DNA from: PALSA-1006 sp036171275
Lineage (GTDB): Bacteria > Pseudomonadota > Gammaproteobacteria > Burkholderiales > Gallionellaceae
Assembly (NCBI GenBank): GCA_036171275.1
Contig: JAVHQT010000054.1
Location: 1 to 40,658 of the forward strand
DNA length: 40,658 bases
Reading direction: 5' to 3'
Position numbers and translations under genes: made by a program. The notes under the pieces were generated by a model. That model was not told where the DNA came from and searched no databases. It worked only from the letters and a program-made list of their open reading frames with translations. Of this stretch, positions 16,629-25,419 are shown in pieces (position 1 is the stretch's first letter; the number at the start of each line of letters is the position of its first letter).

Positions 16629-17396
16629 ATGAATCCAAGAATTCAAGATTGGCATGCGCAACGGGTGTGGATCATCGGGGCGTCCAGTGGTATCGGTGCC
16701 GCCTTGGCTCGGGACTTAACGCAGCGCGGTGCAAAACTGGCCTTGTCGGCTAGAAATAACGAATCATTACAAGCACTTGTGGCTAATCAGGTGAATACAC
16801 TGGTCTTGCCTTTTGATGTCACGCAATGCACGGCTGTACAACAAGCGCGTGATGAGATTATGAAGCATTGGGGCGGGATTGATTTGGTGCTGATTGCGGC
16901 CGGTACCTATCAAAAAATGCGCGCCGATAATTTTGATTTGGCGGCTGCCAAGCAGATGCTGGAAACGAATCTATCTGGCACCTTGAATTGTCTGGATGCC
17001 GTGTTGCCCACTTTGCTCGCGCAAGGGCGCGGTGGCATTGGCATCGTCGCCTCGATTGCCGGCCTGAGCGGCTTGCCGCAGGCTTTGATTTACGGCCCCA
17101 GCAAAGCGGCACTGATTAATCTGTGTGAATCGCTCTATCTTGACTTACATGGGCGCGGCATTGCGGTGTATCTCATTAATCCGGGCTTCGTCGCCACGCC
17201 CTTAACTGCTCAAAACGACTTTGCCATGCCCGCGCTGATTTCAGCAGAAACGGCGGCAGCTGAGATTTTGCGCGGTATCGAACGCGGCGAATTTCACATC
17301 CACTTTCCACGTCGTTTCACCAATTGGCTGCGCGTGTTGCGCGTGTTACCGTACCGCCTGTATTTTTGGCTAATCCATCGGGTGACCGGACTATGA
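16629..17396 (+). CDS. Short-chain dehydrogenase/reductase
   Basis: A 255-residue NAD(P)-dependent oxidoreductase with the cofactor motif GASSGIG (17-23), Asn114 in the NLSG segment, catalytic Ser142, Tyr155 and Lys159 (YGPSK), and a C-terminal hydrophobic amphipathic tail (LPYRLYFWLIH) suggesting membrane association. Seventh gene of the operon, it starts four bases after the DUF3833 stop and overlaps the next gene by ATGA. The substrate is unknown; an oxidised acyl or carbonyl lipid would fit the context. Confidence 0.88.
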   Translation: MNPRIQDWHAQRVWIIGASSGIGAALARDLTQRGAKLALSARNNESLQALVANQVNTLVLPFDVTQCTAVQQARDEIMKHWGGIDLVLIAAGTYQKMRADNFDLAAAKQMLETNLSGTLNCLDAVLPTLLAQGRGGIGIVASIAGLSGLPQALIYGPSKAALINLCESLYLDLHGRGIAVYLINPGFVATPLTAQNDFAMPALISAETAAAEILRGIERGEFHIHFPRRFTNWLRVLRVLPYRLYFWLIHRVTGL

Positions 17397-17821
17397 TATA
17401 TCGAGCTGAGCTGGGTAAAGTGCAACTTTTTTTTGCGACCATGTCGCCTATAACGCTGCACACTATCGCCGATTTATACGCCGCAGATGCGTATTTTAAA
17501 GACCCGTTTAATGAGGTGCGCGGACAGACAAACATCATTCATATTTTTGAGCATATGTTTATGCAAGTTGACGCGCCCCGCTTCATCATCAAGCAATCGG
17601 TATTAGAAGAATCGGATGCGTTCATCGTCTGGGATTTCGAATTTAAGGTGCGTGGAAAAGCGCAAGCGCAAACCATTCATGGCTCATCGCACCTGCGCTT
17701 TAATGCGGCTGGGAAAGTGGATTATCACCGCGATTACTGGGATGTCGCCGAAGAGTTGTACGAAAAGGTTCCCGTGCTGGGCGGGTTAATGCGATGGCTG
17801 AAAAAAATTGCAAGTACTTGA
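17393..17821 (+). CDS. NTF2-like (SnoaL-type) protein
   Basis: A 142-residue alpha+beta cone protein: IADLYAADAYFKDPFNEVRG near the N-terminus and AQTIHGSSHLRFNAAGKVDY followed by HRDYWDVAEELYEKVPVLGG near the C-terminus, typical of small NTF2-like isomerase or ligand-binding proteins. It is the last gene of the eight-gene operon and is coupled to the SDR by ATGA. An enzymatic (isomerase/hydratase) or binding role is possible. No hairpin terminator is evident directly after it. Confidence 0.85.
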   Translation: MIYRAELGKVQLFFATMSPITLHTIADLYAADAYFKDPFNEVRGQTNIIHIFEHMFMQVDAPRFIIKQSVLEESDAFIVWDFEFKVRGKAQAQTIHGSSHLRFNAAGKVDYHRDYWDVAEELYEKVPVLGGLMRWLKKIAST

Positions 17822-18193
17822 TTATATTGGTTATTTTATTTTTTACTGCGAATTGACCCAAAAAAATAGCCGCATCAAGCTCGTGCATTATTGGCAGACG
17901 GTGCGGCGTAAAATGAAATGTATGCGCGCAAGATCTGACCCGATTGCACGGGTCGATTGAAGCTGAGAATGGGGTTGATGGCGCGTTTACGGCTTGAGGA
18001 AGTGCTGAATAAATCCATACTTCCTTAATCATTCTTCAGCACAGATACGTGTGGCGTCCTTCTTTTGTGATGGAAATTGCTGGCGTCACAGTAGCGTTGT
18101 TGACACATCAGTTTGAATTGCACCCAATTTCCCCATTTCATTGAACCAATTTTGCAGGTATCCTAGAAGTCCACTATCCGATATGTCTATGTT
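17822..18193. other. 372-base gap with two competing hairpins
   Basis: AGGAAGT (17997-18003) pairs with ACTTCCT (18019-18025), while the overlapping GTGCTGAA (18002-18009) pairs with TTCAGCAC (18035-18042), so the two hairpins exclude each other. A TTGACA is at 18100-18105 with only a weak -10. I see no gene. The stretch probably ends the lipid operon and leads the O-antigen ligase gene. Confidence 0.4.
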
Positions 18194-19471
18194 ATGCTGC
18201 CAATAAAAAACTGCTTAGCCTGTGCGCGAAAAATCTCACCTTTTAGCGCTATCACCGCCTTAGTCTTGCTAAGCTATCCCGCGCTATTACTCACCGTTAG
18301 GGGCAGCATGGGCATTTTATTTGGTGTCATGCTAATCGCTTCATTGGCTTTTCTGTTCGGCTGTCGAAATAACAAAATCGCACCCCATTGGGATCAGACC
18401 AGTATCGCATTTGCCTTGGCGATGGTCTCTCCGGTTATCGCGATTTTGCTAAGCCAAGCGTACCACGGTCATTTCAATGCGCCCTCATACGATTGGGCTG
18501 TACGCTTCTTACTGGCTGTGCCTATTTACCTCGCGCTACGTCAAGCCAATATTCGCATCCTCACGTTACTGCAATACGGCTTGCCGTTAGGGGCGCTTAT
18601 CGGACTCTTGATGTTAAAGCTACACCCCTTCGACTGGGGTGGCCGCCAAACCACCGCAGAATTTTTTAATCTCATTCACTTTAGCGACAGCGCACTCATG
18701 CTGGGATTTTTGTCCCTGTTTAGTATCAATTGGGAAAGAAAAGATCATCCTATTGTTATGATTTTTAAACTGAGCGGCTTTGCAGCAGGTGTCTATATGT
18801 CAGTTCAATCTGGCGCACGAGGTGGATGGGTCGCCATGCCTATCCTTTTGTTACTTTGGGTTATTGCTGGCAGCCAGAAACAAATCTGGCTCAAACTTTC
18901 CGTTGCCACTCTTCTTGTGGCGTTAGCGGCTTGGTTTAGCTATGAAAAAATTGACCTTGTGCATACGCGAATCGACTTAATTTTTTCTGATATAAGCGCG
19001 TATGTAAACGGCAACAAAGACACTTCCGTGGGTATTCGCTTTCAACTTTATCTTGCAGCGATTCATTTGTTTACTGAAAATCCGATATTTGGAGTTGGGC
19101 CGGGCGGATTTTCCCAGTCGATGGCTGCCTTAGCTGCAAACGGGATGGTTACGCCTCTCGGAGGCGTTTTGGGCACAGCCGAAGTTCATAATGAAATACT
19201 ACACAAATGCGCCGAGACAGGTATTTTTGGACTCGTTTCCATCTTGGCGATTTACTTAGTTCCAGCAAAAATTCTGTTCAAAACGGCACAGTCCGCCACG
19301 ACGATCATACGAACATCATCTTTTATAACAATATGTTTAATTTTAGGATTTTTTATTTTTGGCTTAACGGTTGAAATATTCGATTTGAAAATGACGGCTA
19401 CATTTTTTGCATTCACCTTAGCCGTACTGCTGGCCTTAACGACGCACCATACGCTGCCACAAAAAAAGTAA
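18194..19471 (+). CDS. O-antigen ligase/polymerase (Wzy_C, WaaL-like)
   Basis: A 425-residue membrane protein with ten or more helices and a large periplasmic loop containing NPIFGVGPGGFSQSMAAL and EVHNEILHKCAETGIFGL. This His-Asn pattern is the mark of O-antigen ligases and related Wzy-type polymerases, which transfer polysaccharide from undecaprenyl diphosphate onto lipid A-core or another acceptor. The start ATG has no clear ribosome-binding site. It stands alone between the lipid operon and the heat-shock genes. Whether it is ligase, polymerase or a protein O-glycosylating PglL type cannot be settled from sequence. Confidence 0.82.
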   Translation: MLPIKNCLACARKISPFSAITALVLLSYPALLLTVRGSMGILFGVMLIASLAFLFGCRNNKIAPHWDQTSIAFALAMVSPVIAILLSQAYHGHFNAPSYDWAVRFLLAVPIYLALRQANIRILTLLQYGLPLGALIGLLMLKLHPFDWGGRQTTAEFFNLIHFSDSALMLGFLSLFSINWERKDHPIVMIFKLSGFAAGVYMSVQSGARGGWVAMPILLLLWVIAGSQKQIWLKLSVATLLVALAAWFSYEKIDLVHTRIDLIFSDISAYVNGNKDTSVGIRFQLYLAAIHLFTENPIFGVGPGGFSQSMAALAANGMVTPLGGVLGTAEVHNEILHKCAETGIFGLVSILAIYLVPAKILFKTAQSATTIIRTSSFITICLILGFFIFGLTVEIFDLKMTATFFAFTLAVLLALTTHHTLPQKK

Positions 19472-19636
19472 CGTTTTCAGCAGTACTGTCTAGGAATCCC
19501 TTTAAGTAACGGTCTGAATAGTGGAGTTCACGCTAAAAATCAGGGCGAACGCTAAATTTGGTGAGTGTATCCCGAGCCAAAATAAGTACAGCGGTCTCTT
19601 TTTTTGAGTAAAGCCTGTGATTTTTTTAACCTAGCT

Positions 19637-19662
19637 CTTGAAAGTGAGATTGTTTCCCCCAT
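19637..19662 (+). promoter_or_regulatory. Heat-shock (sigma-32) promoter of grpE
   Basis: CTTGAAA (19637-19643), a 13-base spacer, then CCCCAT (19657-19662), a near-perfect match to the RpoH consensus, 33 bases before the grpE ATG. Expected to drive grpE and possibly dnaK-dnaJ on heat or unfolded-protein stress. Confidence 0.85.
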
Positions 19663-19694
19663 TTGCTGAAAATCGTAAATTTGGAGAGAAACGA

Positions 19695-20240
19695 ATGAAA
19701 CATAAACACACAGAGCACGTTGCGCCAGTGGTTGAAAATCCAGAGGTTTTGCCAGAAGCGTCCGCGCCAGAGACAATGCCTAATCTGGAAGAACTCATCA
19801 AAGCCGCGGAACTGAAAGCCCAAGAACATCACGATGCTTGGTTGCGGGCAAAAGCAGAAGGCGAAAATATTCGTCGCCGCGCAGCTGAAGACGTCAGTAA
19901 AGCGCAGAAATTTGCGGTCGAGCGCTTTTCAAATGAAATGCTGGCGGTGATGGATAGCTTGCAAGCAGGGTTGGCGGTAGAAACGGCCAGTGTGGAAAGT
20001 TTCAAAAGTGGCATGGAACTGACTTTAAAACAGCTGTCCGCAGTGTTTGAGAAATTTCACATTAAAGAAATCAATCCGCTGGGTGAAAAATTCGATGCGC
20101 ACAAACATCAGGCGATTGGGATGGTCGATAGTGAGCAAGAACCCAATACCGTGGTGACGGTGATGCAAAAAGGCTACACCTTGAATGATCGCGTCATGCG
20201 TCCGGCGCTGGTGATGGTGGCGCAAGGAAATAATGCATAA
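19695..20240 (+). CDS. grpE: GrpE, nucleotide exchange factor of DnaK
   Basis: A 181-residue cytoplasmic cochaperone that releases ADP from DnaK. It has an acidic N-terminus, a long coiled coil (LKAQEHHDAWLRAKAEGENI) and the C-terminal beta domain (GEKFDAHKHQAIGM, VVTVMQKGYTLNDRVMRPAL). I chose the ATG at 19695 because GGAGAG lies eight bases before it and it is downstream of the sigma-32 promoter; a longer in-frame start overlaps the promoter. dnaK follows after 113 bases. Confidence 0.96.
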   Translation: MKHKHTEHVAPVVENPEVLPEASAPETMPNLEELIKAAELKAQEHHDAWLRAKAEGENIRRRAAEDVSKAQKFAVERFSNEMLAVMDSLQAGLAVETASVESFKSGMELTLKQLSAVFEKFHIKEINPLGEKFDAHKHQAIGMVDSEQEPNTVVTVMQKGYTLNDRVMRPALVMVAQGNNA

Positions 20241-20353
20241 CACTTGAAATATCAAACATCGCCCTTATTTCCGGCGCACTGGCAAAAAGAGTAGAACTAA
20301 AATTTTTTATAACCTATTGTTTATATTGAGTATTTTACATAAAGGAAAGTATC

Positions 20354-22288
20354 ATGGGAAAAATTATTGGCATTGACTTAGGTACGACAAATTCTTGCGT
20401 ATCGGTGATGGAAGGTGGTAAGCCAAAAGTGATTGAAAATGCCGAAGGCGCGCGCACCACGCCGTCAATTATTGCTTATATGGAAGATGGCGAAGTTTTA
20501 GTGGGCGCGGCGGCTAAACGGCAAGCGGTGACGAATCCTAAAAACACTTTGTATGGCGTTAAACGCTTGATTGGACGGCGTTTTGAAGAGCCGATGGTGC
20601 AAAAAGACATTGCGATGGTGCCTTACCAAATTGTAAAGGCCAAGAATGGCGATGCGTGGATTAAGGTGCGCGATAAAGATATTTCCGCGCCAGAAATTTC
20701 TGCGCAAGTGTTGGTTAAAATGAAGAAAACGGCTGAAGATTATCTTGGCGAAGAAGTGACGGAAGCAGTGATTACTGTTCCTGCTTACTTTAACGATAGT
20801 CAGCGTCAAGCGACTAAAGATGCAGGACGCATTGCCGGTTTGGACGTTAAACGCATTATCAATGAACCGACGGCGGCAGCCTTGGCTTTTGGAATGGATA
20901 AACAAGAAGGCGATCGCAAAATTGCGGTGTATGACTTGGGCGGTGGTACCTTTGATATTTCAATTATCGATATTTCTGAAATCGACGGCGAACATCAATT
21001 TGAAGTATTGTCCACCAACGGCGATACGTTCTTGGGTGGCGAAGACTTTGACATGCGGGTGATTGAGTATCTGGTTGAAGAATTTAAGAAAGAGTCTGGC
21101 ATTGATTTGAAGAAGGATATGTTGGCGTTGCAACGTCTGAAAGATGCGGCAGAAAAAGCCAAAATTGAATTGTCTTCGGCGCAACAAACGGAAGTGAATT
21201 TGCCTTACATCACCGCAGATTCCACAGGGCCAAAACATTTGGCCGTGAAAATTACTCGGGCAAAATTGGAAAGCATTGTCGAAGATTTGATCGCTCGTAC
21301 CATCGATCCTTGCAAAACCGCAATGAAAGATGCCGGTGTTTCTGCTGCCGATATTGCCGATGTGATTTTGGTGGGAGGGCAAACCCGGATGCCTAAAGTA
21401 CAAGAAAAGGTCAAAGAGTTCTTCGGCAAAGAGCCGCGCAAAGACGTGAATCCGGACGAAGCAGTGGCGGTGGGCGCTTCGATTCAAGGCGGCGTGTTGC
21501 AAGGCGAAGTGAAAGATGTGTTGCTGTTGGATGTGACGCCGTTGTCGCTTGGCATTGAAACCATGGGCAGCGTGATGACTAAGCTGATTAAGAAAAATAC
21601 CACGATTCCAACCAAGGCTTCGCAAGTATTTTCCACTGCTGAGGATAATCAAAACGCCGTGACCATTCATGTGTTGCAAGGTGAGCGTGAAGTCGCTTCG
21701 GGCAATAAGAGTTTAGGGCAATTTAACTTATCGGATATTCCTCCTGCACCGCGCGGAATGCCGCAAATCGAAGTGACTTTTGATATTGATGCGAATGGAA
21801 TTCTGCACGTCTCGGCTAAAGATAAAGCGACGGGTAAAGAAAATAAAATCAAGATTCAAGCAAGTTCCGGTTTGTCTGAAGCCGAAATTCAACGCATGGT
21901 GCAAGATGCGGAATCGCATGCGGATGAAGATAAAAAAGCAATTGAATTAGTGACTTCACGCAATCAACTGGATGCGTTAATTCATTCGACACAAAAATCG
22001 CTAAAGGAATATGGCGAACAATTGACTGCCGAAGAAAAAGCCGCCATCGAAGCTGCCTTGAAAGAAGCAGAAGAGGTCGTCAAAACTGACGATAAAGCGG
22101 CAATTGATGCGAAGTCGGAAGCCTTGGCAACCGCAGCACAAAAATTGGGTGAAAAAATGTACGCGGCAGAACAAGCTAAGCAACAAGCGGCTGGTGCGGA
22201 TGCGGGACAAGCCGCAGCTGGCAATACGCCTCCGCATGATGATAATGTGGTCGATGCGGAATTCACTGAAGTAAAAGATAAGAAGTAA
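20354..22288 (+). CDS. dnaK: DnaK (Hsp70) chaperone
   Basis: 644 residues, full family length. The ATPase domain carries IGIDLGTTNSCVSVMEGG at the N-terminus, VYDLGGGTFDISIIDI, and VILVGGQTRMPKVQEKVKEF. The substrate domain and helical lid follow (LLLDVTPLSLGIETMGSVMT), and the tail is Ala/Gln-rich ending VDAEFTEVKDKK, as usual in proteobacteria. An AAAGGAAAG ribosome-binding site precedes the ATG. With GrpE and DnaJ it folds and refolds cytosolic proteins and usually also controls sigma-32 stability. Confidence 0.98.
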   Translation: MGKIIGIDLGTTNSCVSVMEGGKPKVIENAEGARTTPSIIAYMEDGEVLVGAAAKRQAVTNPKNTLYGVKRLIGRRFEEPMVQKDIAMVPYQIVKAKNGDAWIKVRDKDISAPEISAQVLVKMKKTAEDYLGEEVTEAVITVPAYFNDSQRQATKDAGRIAGLDVKRIINEPTAAALAFGMDKQEGDRKIAVYDLGGGTFDISIIDISEIDGEHQFEVLSTNGDTFLGGEDFDMRVIEYLVEEFKKESGIDLKKDMLALQRLKDAAEKAKIELSSAQQTEVNLPYITADSTGPKHLAVKITRAKLESIVEDLIARTIDPCKTAMKDAGVSAADIADVILVGGQTRMPKVQEKVKEFFGKEPRKDVNPDEAVAVGASIQGGVLQGEVKDVLLLDVTPLSLGIETMGSVMTKLIKKNTTIPTKASQVFSTAEDNQNAVTIHVLQGEREVASGNKSLGQFNLSDIPPAPRGMPQIEVTFDIDANGILHVSAKDKATGKENKIKIQASSGLSEAEIQRMVQDAESHADEDKKAIELVTSRNQLDALIHSTQKSLKEYGEQLTAEEKAAIEAALKEAEEVVKTDDKAAIDAKSEALATAAQKLGEKMYAAEQAKQQAAGADAGQAAAGNTPPHDDNVVDAEFTEVKDKK

Positions 22289-22300
22289 TATCCAACCATC

Positions 22301-22353
22301 AAGGCACAGCAACACAGAGTTTTCCTCTGTCGTTGACTGTGCCTTAATCTTTT
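22301..22353 (+). terminator. dnaK-dnaJ intergenic hairpin
   Basis: AAGGCACAG-CAAC-ACAGAG (22301-22319) pairs with CTCTGT-CGTTG-CTGTGCCTT up to 22345 with two small bulges, followed by AATCTTTT. This looks like a leaky terminator or mRNA-stabilising element that lowers dnaJ relative to dnaK; the dnaJ ATG is 24 bases further on. Confidence 0.6.
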
Positions 22354-22368
22354 AATGGTGAGAACAAA

Positions 22369-23499
22369 ATGTCGAAAAAAGACTATTACGAAGTGCTGGG
22401 AATTAACAAGGATGCTTCGGACGAAGAAATTAAAAAGGCCTATCGAAAGTTGGCGATGAAGTTCCATCCTGATCGCAACCCAGATAATCCGAAGGCAGAA
22501 GAGCATTTCAAAGAGGCTAAAGAGGCTTACGAAACCCTGAGCGACGGGCAAAAACGCGCCGCTTACGACCAATATGGACATGCGGCATTTGAAGCCGGCG
22601 GGATGGGTGGCGGCAATCCGTTTGGTGCCAGTGCTGGCGCGGGCGGTTTTGATTTCGGCGATATTTTCGGCGATATTTTCGGTGGCGCACGCGGTGCTGG
22701 CGGGCGGAATAGTCCGCATCGCGGAGCGGATTTGCGCTATAACTTGGAAGTTACCTTGGAAGAAGCGGCGCGCGGTGCACAAAAGCAAATCCGTATTCCA
22801 ACCATGGAAGAGTGCGAAACTTGCAAAGGGACGGGCGCGAAGCCAGGGACCAGTGCAACGACTTGTCAAACTTGCTCTGGGCATGGTCAGGTGCGGATGC
22901 AACAAGGCTTTTTCTCCATTCAGCAACCTTGTCCGCGTTGTCATGGCAGCGGCAAGCAAATTAGTTCACCTTGCACTTCGTGTCACGGCGCGGGACGTAT
23001 TAAGCAACACAAAACGCTAGAAATTAAAATTCCAGCTGGCATTGATACCGGAATGCGGCTAAGACATAGCGGACATGGTGAAGCAGGGAGCAATGGTGCG
23101 CCAAGCGGTGATTTGTATGTGGAAATTCACATTCGTCCTCACACTGTATTTGAACGTGAAGGAGATGATTTACATTGCGAAATGCCGATTAGTTTTGCCA
23201 CCGCGGCCTTGGGCGGTGACATTGAAATTCCAACGTTAGATGGTAAAGCCAGTATTAAAATTCCGGCGGAAACGCAAAGCGGGCGTATTTTCCGCCTGCG
23301 TGGCAAAGGAATTAAAGGCATGCGCACCAATTCAAATGGCGATTTGCATTGCCATGTGATTGTCGAAACGCCAGTTAAGTTGACGGAGCGGCAGAAAGAA
23401 TTGCTGCAAGAGTTTGAAGCAATTAGTACGGGTGATAGTGCTAGACACAGTCCGAGAGCAAATTCTTGGATGGATAAAGTGAAAGCGTTTTTTGGCTAA
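22369..23499 (+). CDS. dnaJ: DnaJ (Hsp40) cochaperone
   Basis: 376 residues. J domain 1-70 with the HPD motif (KFHPDRNPDNPKAEEHFKEA), a Gly/Phe-rich linker (about 75-115), four zinc-binding repeats CETCKGTG, CQTCSGHG, CPRCHGSG and CTSCHGAG (about 145-205), and the C-terminal substrate-binding domains. It stimulates DnaK ATPase and delivers substrates. It is the third gene of the heat-shock cluster. A decayed copy of part of its 3' region lies about 2 kb downstream (25420-25528). Confidence 0.98.
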   Translation: MSKKDYYEVLGINKDASDEEIKKAYRKLAMKFHPDRNPDNPKAEEHFKEAKEAYETLSDGQKRAAYDQYGHAAFEAGGMGGGNPFGASAGAGGFDFGDIFGDIFGGARGAGGRNSPHRGADLRYNLEVTLEEAARGAQKQIRIPTMEECETCKGTGAKPGTSATTCQTCSGHGQVRMQQGFFSIQQPCPRCHGSGKQISSPCTSCHGAGRIKQHKTLEIKIPAGIDTGMRLRHSGHGEAGSNGAPSGDLYVEIHIRPHTVFEREGDDLHCEMPISFATAALGGDIEIPTLDGKASIKIPAETQSGRIFRLRGKGIKGMRTNSNGDLHCHVIVETPVKLTERQKELLQEFEAISTGDSARHSPRANSWMDKVKAFFG

Positions 23500-23515
23500 G
23501 TGAGTTAAGAAAATA

Positions 23516-23652
23516 CTGATTAAATCAACCGTTCACCCTGAGTCTTTCGGCTGGCTCAAGAGAACCTTGGCGAAGAGTGATTTTAAATGATTGATTCTGT
23601 GTTGGTTTATTCCATTATGGTTCGACAAGCTCACCACGAACGGAATAAACCA
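23516..23652. repeat. Dispersed REP-like repeat, copy B
   Basis: Starts with the same 18-base block as copy A (CTGATTAAATCAACCGTT), then CCCTGAGTC. Its distal part, TGGTTTATTCC (23603-23613) and GGAATAAACCA (23642-23652), forms perfect 11-base arms around TTCGACAAGCTCACCACGAA. It sits between the convergent dnaJ and porin-like genes and may act as a bidirectional terminator. Confidence 0.65.
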
Positions 23653-23660
23653 GCAAACAC

Positions 23661-24743
23661 TTAGAGACTAAATTCAGCCCTAACGCCGTATAAAAAATCA
23701 TTGCTGATAGGTATTGAAGCAGAGCTGGAAGATGAGGAGGAGCTACTATCACTATTGTTGTTACTATCATCCGACATAGAGTAAGCATCTAAGCGACCAT
23801 AAAACATGACAAGTAATTCTGTAGGCAGACCTATATTAACTTTTTTCCGATATCCATACTCACCTGCGATGGCAAATTTATAAATTGAATAATTCGGCAT
23901 TTTTTTAACGAGGGAAAAGTTGTCTGTCAGCATCACGGTCGTTTTGCCAAAATCGAATTCAAGACTATTCGGAAACCACCCATAAATACGTTTAGGCGCC
24001 AGTCCTCTAAAGCTAAATCCGATGGTTTCCAATAACGCATCTGAATACACAACAGTAACTTTTTTGCCATTTTCAAGATTCGTCCAATTAGCAGTTTGGT
24101 CTTCCAAGGGTTTCTGCAGCCTATCCAAAAATAAGCCAAAACTAGAATCGCCTTCGCCCATTTTGTGGTCACCAATAATTCTAAAGTCAATTCTCTCCCG
24201 TTTGGTTTTTAGACCAAGGGTTTGTCCACTGGTTGCCTGATATAAACCCGGGTCGGCAGATGTCATATTTCCTGAGGCTGCGGTGGTATTTTGCTGCGAA
24301 ATTAAGAGTACATCTTTGGTGTTGCCAGCTGTCAGGTAAGTATTAAAAATATATTGGCTGTAACTCAATGACAACGGTAGTGGACTGATGCGATTAAAGT
24401 TAGCCTCAATGCGGTTAATTAAGGCGGCATTTTTAGCATAGTTAGCTTGGTCACTTGCGGTTTCTCCACTTTGTTTGCGCGTCCAAGTAAAAACCTTATT
24501 TGCAAACAAATCAAGAGCAAAGTCGGTGGTCAAAATCGGTTGATTTTCGATGGCTGTTCCGCTCGGTACGTCGAAATTGACATTGGTATAGGATGACCCC
24601 AGATGAACGCTGATCCAATTTGGAGAATCAGTAGTAACAGCTTCCGTTGAAATCTGGTTTTTAGCTAGCAAGGGTTCGCTTGCCATACACGGTAATGCGA
24701 ATGTGAGGGCAGCTAAGAAATAGACTTTTTTTATTGTTTGCAT
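23661..24743 (-). CDS. Putative outer-membrane beta-barrel protein with polyserine loop
   Basis: 360 residues. Signal peptide MQTIKKVYFLAALTFALPC followed by MASEP; AAGGAG lies eight bases before the ATG at 24743, which is why I reject the upstream in-frame start. The mature protein alternates short hydrophobic/aromatic strands with polar loops (FAIAGEYGYRKKVNIGLPTE, LLVMFYGRLDAYS) and ends FLYGVRAEFSL, consistent with an outer-membrane barrel, though no named family is recognised. Near the C-terminus lies an Asp/Asn/Ser tract containing nine consecutive serines, written with a mix of AGT, AGC, TCC, TCA and TCT codons, probably an exposed loop. It may be an accessory gene together with the next one. 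Confidence 0.65.
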   Translation of the reverse strand: MQTIKKVYFLAALTFALPCMASEPLLAKNQISTEAVTTDSPNWISVHLGSSYTNVNFDVPSGTAIENQPILTTDFALDLFANKVFTWTRKQSGETASDQANYAKNAALINRIEANFNRISPLPLSLSYSQYIFNTYLTAGNTKDVLLISQQNTTAASGNMTSADPGLYQATSGQTLGLKTKRERIDFRIIGDHKMGEGDSSFGLFLDRLQKPLEDQTANWTNLENGKKVTVVYSDALLETIGFSFRGLAPKRIYGWFPNSLEFDFGKTTVMLTDNFSLVKKMPNYSIYKFAIAGEYGYRKKVNIGLPTELLVMFYGRLDAYSMSDDSNNNSDSSSSSSSSSASIPISNDFLYGVRAEFSL

Positions 24744-24799
24744 AATTGAGCGCTCCTTGGTTAAGTCAGCGGTAGTCAGGTTTTTCATAGGATTGGTGT

Positions 24800-24838
24800 T
24801 AAAAAGTCAAAAGTAGCAAACTTGAGATGCTTTTGACT
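24800..24838 (-). terminator. Terminator after the Cys-repeat protein gene
   Basis: AGTCAAAAG (24805-24813) pairs with CTTTTGACT (24830-24838); on the minus strand the hairpin is followed by TTTTT. It lies six bases beyond the stop of the 110-residue repeat protein. Confidence 0.65.
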
Positions 24839-24844
24839 CAGCAC

Positions 24845-25177
24845 TCAATTAGGGTATTGGTTCATGCATTGGATCGCACCGTCAGTGCCAAGGCGCTGCA
24901 TACATTCGGAACGATTTTTAAACTTCAAGGCGCGCTTTTTTTCAGGAAACTGTTGGAAACATTTCATTGCACCCTCTGTTCCCAGCTTGTTTAAACACTC
25001 TTCCCTCGATTTAAACTTGTGCTGAGTTTTTGGCCTGTCGGGAAATTGATTGAAACACGTGATCGCCCCATCAGTACCAAGTGCCTGCAGGCATTCGGAA
25101 CGGTTCTTAAATGAAGCCGCATTGACGGAATTCACTCCAACGATCAGTAGGGTGGTACAAAAAAATAGCTTTAACAT
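24845..25177 (-). CDS. Small secreted protein with three Cys-X11-Cys repeats
   Basis: 110 residues. Signal peptide MLKLFFCTTLLIVGVNSVNA, then three units of about 31 residues (from about residues 22, 54 and 85) fitting FK-x-R-x-EC-[LM]-x2-LGT-[DE]-GA-[IM]-x-C-[FM]-[NQ]-Q-[FY]-P. Each unit has two cysteines 11 apart, six in all, so one disulfide per unit is likely in the periplasm or outside the cell. Units are joined by basic linkers (DRPKTQHK, EKKRALK). A GAGGAGA ribosome-binding site precedes the ATG. I recognise no family; roles such as metal or protein binding would be guesses. The real gene status is supported by signal peptide, ribosome-binding site, repeats and terminator. Confidence 0.75.
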   Translation of the reverse strand: MLKLFFCTTLLIVGVNSVNAASFKNRSECLQALGTDGAITCFNQFPDRPKTQHKFKSREECLNKLGTEGAMKCFQQFPEKKRALKFKNRSECMQRLGTDGAIQCMNQYPN

Positions 25178-25419
25178 TTTTATTTCTCCTCGCCGCTAAA
25201 TTAAATCTGGAGATTGTGTGGGCTGCACAGCCCTAGCGAATAGCTTGCCCTGAATTGAGTATGTCCGTTGATTCCCTATTTCTGAGGTTAACGCCATAGC
25301 AAAAACTCGAACTCGGGCACTTTAACAAGGGGGGTACGTCAAGCTCAATATCCGCGTGGCGTTGGGGTGTTTTAAAGTAAATGGTGAGGAGCGTTTGGGT
25401 CTTGCAGGGGAATAAGTAG
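25178..25419. other. Upstream region of the Cys-repeat gene
   Basis: The leader of the small secreted protein and undistinguished sequence. From about 25391 rightward there is weak resemblance to dnaJ, merging into the clear fragment at 25420. No gene is supported here; a 77-codon minus-strand frame (25233-25466) overlaps the decayed dnaJ sequence and lacks a ribosome-binding site. Confidence 0.4.

Noticed and set aside
20960..21679. 239-codon minus-strand frame inside dnaK
   Set aside because: His/Arg/Phe-rich antisense shadow created by dnaK codon usage.
21982..22959. 325-codon minus-strand frame across the dnaK end and dnaJ start
   Set aside because: Antisense shadow of two certain genes; low-complexity Cys/Ser/Ala translation and no ribosome-binding site.
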